DNA from: Lingula anatina
Lineage: Eukaryota > Brachiopoda > Lingulata > Lingulida > Lingulidae
Length of the DNA: 64,000 bases
Direction of reading: 5' to 3'
NCBI RefSeq assembly: GCF_001039355.2
Contig: NW_019775624.1
Location: 150,768-214,767 of the forward strand
In this document: piece by piece, positions 57,501 through 64,000 of the stretch
How the letters are laid out: every line of letters begins with the position of its first letter
Position numbering within the stretch: position 1 is the stretch's first letter
Made by a program: the position numbers and the translations under genes
The notes under the pieces: generated by a model
Told to the model about the DNA's origin: nothing
The model's input: only the letters and a program-made list of their open reading frames with translations
The model's database searches: none

Positions 57501-57811
57501 CGCCAACAGGTATGGTCCGTGTATAATTTTTTTTTCGATTTCTGTCTTTTCTGTCTTTTTTTTCTCAAGAAATGGAAAACACTCCACCTCAAGCATAACC
57601 ACCATAGCTGTGAGTTTTTTATAACCAGGAAAGCCATCTCCCTTGGCGCTGTTTAATTAGTTTCTTCGAAGCGTAACATGGAATAATCCGAAACCTTAAG
57701 CGTCATATTTGGACTAATCAGGCTTGGAGCTGTATAACTTAAAGAGGCATCTATAACCCAGGGAATTCGGTTGTGTTTTCCACGATAAAATAATTGAAAT
57801 ATAATGATAAC

Positions 57812-57816
57812 GATGA

Positions 57817-57855
<39 letters not shown>

Positions 57856-57856
57856 C
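57812..57856. repeat. AAAT microsatellite
   Basis: About 11 AAAT units. Confidence 0.9.
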
Positions 57857-60800
57857 CCTTAAAACTTCCACTCCACAAAACTTGCGATTTCGAAAGTTGA
57901 AAAAAAAAGGGTTATACATTTTCTTAGTTCCCCACTCAGCTTGAAAACAAACGATCTACAAATTAAGGGACGGCAACTCCGTGTCATGAAACTGGACAAA
58001 ACGCTCAGTGACTGACCCCTAATGCCCTAATGTGGCCAGTCCCTAGTTACCAAATCACTGCTGACCATTATGACCGCTTCAGTGGTCACAAACCGCTGGC
58101 GAAGTGGCTGAAATAAGGCCAAGTCACCTCTTACTATTTTTATATAAGGCTATTAGCACGCCGTAATTGCTGATATATATATATATTTGTTGAACTAATG
58201 AGAATTGAATTTTCGTCGTCCATTATTGATGCTTTTCTTCCGATCAGCTCTACTGCTCATGTGCGGCATGCTCTTCAAGCCAAATAAACTATTTCACTAC
58301 TTGATGAATTAAACAAACAAACCCAAGTTTTATGAATTTAGATAAATCAGAAGAATTGGGCCATAAAATGTATAATCTCACCCCTGCCAAGGACAGTTGA
58401 ATTCACAGCTGAAACCGTAACACTGAAAAATCAAGTCAGGTCCTTCTCAGTCAACAAGAAGTAAAACCACATGCTATTTTGTCTGAAACGCCGGCACCGT
58501 CCGCACTAAGAGAATCGTCTTTAGCACGTCTCTGCGTCGAGCATCGACTAATCTACCTCGTATCTATCTTAATATCATAAAATACAGAAAACACGACACA
58601 TGTACTTACCTATTACGGCCAAAATGCGGTCGTTAGCCTCAATGCTAGACGGCTGGTTGGCCGTGACGAATGGGCATTTGTACACAGTGAGGTTTATTTA
58701 CCGCGCGGTCGCTAATTGCCTACCCGTGTTGCCTCAATAGAACGCACAGAGGCCAGATATTGACTCGATACACATTTTTACCAATGACAATTACGGATTT
58801 CTCTTATTCATGGCCGATGGCCCGCCTTTCACGGTGACGTTGCCCAAACATGTATGTTTACTCTAAAACTCAATACAAACTTCCCATTGGCATGTGAACA
58901 GTTTCGTTACTCATATGCCCGGACCCATGGTAATCATGATGTTGGCCAAACATTGGATTTATATGTTTGAAACACAAAGGCCAGTTTTTCAAGGCCTTGC
59001 AGGTATTTTCATTATCCATATTCGCGGTTTGCAAGTATAACTGTTTTACCCTCTCGCTGTATCTTCACGTATCACCAGAAGGGCTGTAAGATGAAATACA
59101 TGGTTAGGTATTGCAATGGGTTTACGTATCATTTTCAACGATTTTTTTTTTTTTCGTATTATTGAAGTAGGACTACGCGGTCCTTATACAAAATATTCAA
59201 CTAATATAATCATTATAATCATAGGAGCGATATCACCGATATTGGCATAAAAGGAATATTGTTTTTAATTAATACAATAATCTTATTGATTATTTACATT
59301 GCATTTTATCTTTTTTTATTAGCAAAATATAAAATAAGCCAAACTGACGCCAATATCTTGCCTCCAGAAACAAATTGTGCCATACGTTTATATTGGCATT
59401 TTAACCATTTGCATGGCAAACTTCGGTCATCATTGAGAAAATGAAAAAAAAAAAAAGAATCCTTGGGTGATTATTTACCTCGAAACAACAATTTTGACCT
59501 TACTGCATTGAATGATTAAAAAACATGTAATTAAATCCTTTAAGTAAACCCCTAACGCGATTAAACGCCTCGAGGCTTTCATGGACAAAAATTGAATTTG
59601 TCAATAAGTTGTAGAATTACCATATCGCAAACATTAAATCCCTTTTACCCTCCATAAAAAACGCACAATTCATGTTCTAACTGAAAAGCAAACGCGATAA
59701 AGCCGGGGCTTTCATTTTAGAGCGCGTTAAGTTTTACTATGAAAGCAGTGGAGGGCAAATATTACTGTTTTCATGGTGATCAAGTTGAAACTCCGAGCCT
59801 AGTTCCCCGCACTTGAGGTGATTGTAAGGCGTAAGAATAAGAAGAACATAGTGGTAAAAAAACAAATGAAATACATTAAATTTGGCATATTTTGGCCCCA
59901 TAAAAACAGTAGCCTATGGAACGACATTAGAATGGGCAATTTGGATATAGAGCTTTTTATGCTTATATACACGAATTATGTTTTTTAATTAGGCCTACAT
60001 CCGAAATTATAAGACTGACGCAAACTTCTGTCTTACGTTTGTCTTCGAAAGATAAGGCAATTTAATGACACTACTTAAGATGATGCATAGGCAATGCCAA
60101 CTCACCCAGACAACATTATTGTACGAAAAATCGACCGGTGTAAAAATGTCACTGAAGATTGTGTATTGACTGTGATGCCTCTTACGTGCAATAACTGTTA
60201 GATTCGCATTTCATCATGATCAGATGAGGCGAGAAAAAAATTCTATTGATCGAAGCGGAGACAGAATTACGACATCCTGATTGCGGGCCTAGGATGTTAG
60301 GTGGCGCTTCCATCGCGACAGTACACTTCTTTTGGTAAAACTGGATAAAGCGCTGTTTACCTGTCTGTTACACGGCCTTACATTTCTATGATTTTCATCT
60401 TTTATTTTTTTCTTCTATGATAATAAAATGCAAAGTTTTCAAGTCGATTAACCATGAAAAAAGCCTACACACGCGCACAAATCAGTACACACACGTGCAA
60501 AAAGGAGAGTGGGACAAAACATGAGCAGAAGCAGAACTCGCTATTTATCTTTTTTTTTTGCCAGATTCACTGGAAACGCGCACCTTACACCATTTAGCCT
60601 ACCCGTGTCGCTGAACGATGACAATTCTCATAGAGCAAACAAAGCAGCATCGCGCGTTGACAAATAATCAATACGAAATAAAAGACCGGTTATTCTCTCC
60701 ACGGATGTCAGCGTGTTTTCCCTTCCATTGTGGCCGCCCAATGAAACGGACTTAATGGTCAATGATTAACAAACACATCAGTGTGAGCACCCAGAGACGC

Positions 60801-61140
60801 TATTGTGTGTTAAAGAGATCAGGTACCTCGAAATGACGCACGAGGGACGACTTCTAAGTGTTTCCCTGCTTTTAAAAGCTGGCGATCCAAAGCCACAAAA
60901 TAAAGGCAGTGTCAAAGTAATTAGCTAGGCTTATTTCGCCAGTTATTGGCCCAATCTGAGAGTGATCTAGGGTCATTGATGAATTGATGAAAGTATTGAA
61001 AACGGATATGGAAAAATTGATCAGTTTTAAGATCTGTTTTATATGGTTTGTTGATATATCTGGCTTCATTGTAAGGGTATGCCCCGTATCCATGGTGCAC
61101 CTGTACCATAATAAACTGATTCGGTGGCGAGGTGAAATTC
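57857..61140. other. Non-coding DNA; possible untranslated first exon with donor at 58610/58609 on the minus strand
   Basis: On the minus strand the sequence GGCCGTAATAG is followed at 58609 by GTAAGTACA, a consensus donor. The preceding 100 bases (58611-58740) are richer in GC and CpG than their surroundings. This could be a 5' UTR exon of the adenylyl cyclase gene, 9.5 kb before its start codon, but nothing ties them together. I see no other gene-like signal in this stretch. Confidence 0.2.

Positions 61141-61142
<2 letters not shown>

Positions 61143-61170
<28 letters not shown>
61143..61170. repeat. GA microsatellite
   Basis: About 13 GA units. Confidence 0.9.
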
Positions 61171-61176
<6 letters not shown>

Positions 61177-61546
61177 GTGAGCAAGAGAGAGTGGAAAATG
61201 ATAAATAAAATATTTCAAAAATATATGCAACCTCAGATATTCAAAGGTGCTTGATCAGAATCTACATGTACGGCACCAAATACATTTGTCTGCATATGTA
61301 TTGCGAGAGGTGTTATTACGGAGGGGAAAAATGAACATTGAAAACTAAAGCAAAGTGTCCTGTGTTTGTGATATATTGGTGATATTTGCTGTCAGATCAA
61401 TCAGGTCTGGTAAATCGATCTCAACCTTATAGCAACCTTATAGCCAATATCGATCGTGTCCTTGAAAAGACACTAATCTGGGGCATTTAACATTAATGTT
61501 GGACCCAGGATTTGCCAAGGGGAGTAGTACAAATATTTAAAAGAAA

Positions 61547-61547
<1 letters not shown>

Positions 61548-61614
<67 letters not shown>
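61548..61614. repeat. AAT microsatellite
   Basis: About 22 AAT units without interruption. Nothing else was found in 61171-62490 apart from a doubled phrase, TCTTTTTAAACGGACAAACAA, at about 61979 and 62209. Confidence 0.95.
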
Positions 61615-61616
<2 letters not shown>

Positions 61617-62529
61617 CAATAGAAGACGGGAATTTTACTGTAATAATTTCTCTCATAACCACACACCCTCCTCTTGCGAACATCAACACGTGTTTGACTG
61701 CGTTGTGGCTGGTTAAATTGCTACAGATGTGCTCTAATTACCTTTCTCAACTACCACAATCCTCCACAAGCTACCACAAGCCTGGCGTGTCTGGTCTGAA
61801 AACAGCAATTTAAAAATATGACCATCAAGGGTCCGTTTCACAGATAAACCCCAATCCAAGTTTTAAGACCGCAAATTTGACCCCTTTCCGTTAAAGATGA
61901 AATCCTGTTCCTCTGAAATGAAGTAAAAATATCGTTCTGAGATGTTGCGTGTAAATGTTCATGTAGCTATGCTTTTCCTCTTTTTAAACGGACAAACAAT
62001 CTCATTTAGAATTGTCTTATGTATACTTTTTTGTTTTAGTTTAAGTTGTGTGAAAGGCATTCAATGTATTTCCTTATACATTTTCACTTAACACAATTAA
62101 ACAGTAAAAGTAAAAGTAAAACAGTAAAATTAAACAGTAAAAGTATTGTTTTAAAATGTTATCTGTAAATCTAGGGCCTAAATGTACATGAAGCTACATG
62201 TCTTTCTTCTTTTTAAACGGACAAACAACCTCATTAAAAAAGAAACATAGAAATTAATCATTTTTTTAGTTTAAGTCGCGCTAAAGGGAATCGATGTTTT
62301 CCTAAATTTTTAAAAATAAATAGGAGGGTATCAGATAATAAAATCCCCGTATCCTGTTTAGCCTTCATATATTTTAAAAATCATCAGACAATATTTTGAA
62401 AAGAACAAAAGGGAACGCCAAAATTGGGAACTTCCTTATTTCACTGGCATTCTGACAAATAAAAACAGGCTGATAAAAGGAGTGACATTCCGGCCTCGTG
62501 ACCCCAGCGTGTGACCTATTTTCCAACTT

Positions 62530-62710
62530 TCAGCCAATCAGATGCAAATCAGTTCCCTGTCGTGGTAAAGTTCGACGAGGGAATAACAAGCTTCCGGGTT
62601 GGGTTTTCCTAAATTTTAGTCGAGATGTAGCGCTGAAAGAATCCTTATATGTGACCGCTACGACATTTGACAGCCCTAGAGGTCGATCTGTGCGTTTTAA
62701 GATCAACACG
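62530..62710 (+). promoter_or_regulatory. Promoter-like region and 5' UTR of an unidentified gene
   Basis: CAGCCAATCAGATGCAAATC holds a CCAAT box (62534-62538) and a perfect octamer ATGCAAAT (62542-62549) side by side, and an ETS-type CTTCCGG follows at about 62590. This cluster 110-180 bases upstream of an ATG with a good context is typical of an animal TATA-less promoter. The transcription start is not determined. Confidence 0.4.
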
Positions 62711-62770
62711 ATGGCTGAATTTGGACAGAAAACGATGTTTCTGAACGTTTCCTCAGTGATTTTATTTGCG
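62711..62770 (+). CDS. First coding exon (20 codons) of an unidentified gene
   Basis: ATG at 62711 in the context ACACGATGG begins a 20-codon frame, MAEFGQKTMF followed by LNVSSVILFA, that runs directly into a strong donor, GTAAGTTT, at 62771 in phase 0. The second half is hydrophobic and could be the start of a signal peptide or first membrane segment. Later exons would be beyond the window. I cannot name the protein. The frame is also open upstream to 62498, but the ATG at 62711 has the better context. Confidence 0.4.
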
Positions 62771-63360
62771 GTAAGTTTAAAAAGTTATTATAGCCGCTAC
62801 AGCGTGTAAGTGTTAATGGTGGCACATCTGATGCAAGTGTCAAGATCATTGGTCAAGATTAAGTGTGATGTTTAACGAGATTACTGCAGCTACAGTTCGA
62901 GGGTTAATTACTTTGTGGGAATTTACTGTAATACGGCGTTTTAATTGGCATTCTAATCCTTTTGTTTGATATCGATTTACTAAAGCGTAGCAAGCCCACT
63001 GTATCCATACTTATTACCCCACATTTGCATTTCAAAAGTAACTGTAAACTGGAGTGTTAAAGTATTTAGGTTACCCTTAGGCTGATACAAGGTCCTTATT
63101 TAAGGTGTTTATATATATACATTTATGTCCTAGTACTGATATGAATAATACATCTGAGTAAATAAATAAATAAGTGATTAAATGAATTAGAATAAATAAA
63201 AACAGAAATGAAATAGAAAAATTGAAAAGATAAAGAAAAGTAAGAAAGAAATGAATGTAATGATGTAACAATACAAATACTGATTTTGAATATTTATTGA
63301 TCATCAGAAAAATTTTAATATATTTTTATTTTCATTAAATATTTGGAACTGGTGTCATAC
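62771..63360. other. Probable intron DNA, nothing recognised
   Basis: AT-rich with AAAT-like runs (63160-63240). No exon is visible. Confidence 0.35.
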
Positions 63361-63585
63361 ACCCCATTTCCATAGATTTTTAGATCGATCTATCCCTGTG
63401 GGGAGTCTCACTAGATTACTGTCAGCTTGGCCGGCTTAATCGTCTGTCCTGCCTACTAAAAGCTGTAAGGGGGTAATTAACTATGGTGCCCGCTCGGCTG
63501 ACTGCAATTTAGTGTGAACCCCCAGGGAGTTAGGTCGATCTCAAACTTAATATTTAGATCGATCTAAATCTCTGGGAAAGCACCC
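63361..63585. mobile_element. Hairpin MITE P5
   Basis: ACCCCATTTCCATAGATTTTT, GATCGATCTATCCCTGTGG, GGAGTCTCACTAGATTACTG at the left; TTTAGTGTGAACCCCCAGGG, GTTAGGTCGATC and GATCGATCTAAATCTCTGGG at the right. The loop contains AAGGGGGTAATTAACTA. Same subfamily as P1 (15745-15957) in the opposite orientation. Confidence 0.8.
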
Positions 63586-63639
63586 ATATTCTGTGTGTAT
63601 GAAATATAAAACAGTGTGCATTTGTTTTGCATCAAAACT

Positions 63640-63828
63640 GTATGTGTGTTAGTGTGTTTGTATATGTTTGTGCATGCATGTGTGTACATGTGTGTGTTTA
63701 TGCATGTATGTATATGTATGTGTGTGTGTGTGTGCATGCATGTGCATGTGTGAGGGACGTGTGTGTATGTGTGTGTATGTGTGTGTATATATGTGTGTCA
63801 GAGAGAAAGAGAGAGAGAGTGTGTAACA
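63640..63828. repeat. GT-rich microsatellite
   Basis: Imperfect TGTG/TGCA/TATG array ending in GA units. Confidence 0.9.
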
Positions 63829-63877
63829 CAATCCCATCTGACAGCCAGACTTTCTATTTGAGAGTAATTATGAATTA

Positions 63878-63882
<5 letters not shown>

Positions 63883-63909
<27 letters not shown>

Positions 63910-63940
63910 GGGGGGGGGGGGGGGGGGGGAAAAAAAAAAA
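63883..63940. repeat. Homopolymer block T27-G20-A11
   Basis: 27 T, then 20 G, then 11 A without interruption. Such a junction is more likely a sequencing or assembly error than natural DNA. Confidence 0.9.
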
Positions 63941-64000
63941 TTTTAAGGGGGATTTAAAAAAAAGGAGCAGGGTTGTTTTTTCAGTTAGGGCAAGTGTATG

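Overview
This window looks like nuclear DNA from a metazoan, most likely a marine invertebrate. Genes are split by GT-AG introns of 0.1 to 4 kb, DNA is AT-rich, and about half of the space is dispersed repeats, palindromic MITEs, a LINE tail, a Tc1-like element, hAT-like short elements and microsatellites. The proteins are ordinary animal families (CLK kinase, SLC43 transporter, transmembrane adenylyl cyclase). I cannot name the species; a deuterostome such as a hemichordate, echinoderm or lancelet is a guess.

Layout. 1-1129: end of a CLK (LAMMER) kinase gene on the plus strand, whose earlier exons lie left of the window, followed by its 3' region and a 7-copy minisatellite (3.56-3.80 kb). 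3.8-11.5 kb: gene-poor DNA with a decayed THAP-like zinc-finger relic, a SINE with two tRNA-like heads and fragments of short transposons. 11.5-21.7 and 24.5-35.3 kb: two copies of a segmental duplication of about 10 kb. Each carries an 8-exon SLC43A3-like transporter gene on the minus strand. The right-hand copy is complete (540 residues). The left-hand copy keeps exons 2-8 but has lost most of exon 1, and the two copies differ by several transposon insertions. 35.3-49.2 kb: a complete 18-exon transmembrane adenylyl cyclase gene on the minus strand (1,056 residues, all splice phases agree), with two perfect CRE palindromes just upstream of its start codon. 50-62.5 kb: a gap, many long CT/GA/CA/GT microsatellites and no recognisable gene, apart from a possible untranslated first exon near 58.6 kb. 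62.5-62.8 kb: a promoter-like segment (CCAAT, octamer and ETS-type motifs) and a short first coding exon of an unidentified plus-strand gene that continues beyond the window.

The genes are not an operon-like system. The most distinctive features are a family of 200-260 bp near-perfect hairpin elements with GATCGATC-containing ends (six near-complete and two partial copies); a three-level transposon nest whose insertion site can be reconstructed; adenylyl cyclase substitutions in the forskolin-site positions with all catalytic residues kept; and SLC43 paralogues whose differences are concentrated in one cytoplasmic loop. Parts of the assembly are doubtful: two N gaps, an 821 bp near-identical repeat on both sides of the first gap, and a single N inside a repeat at 34394.
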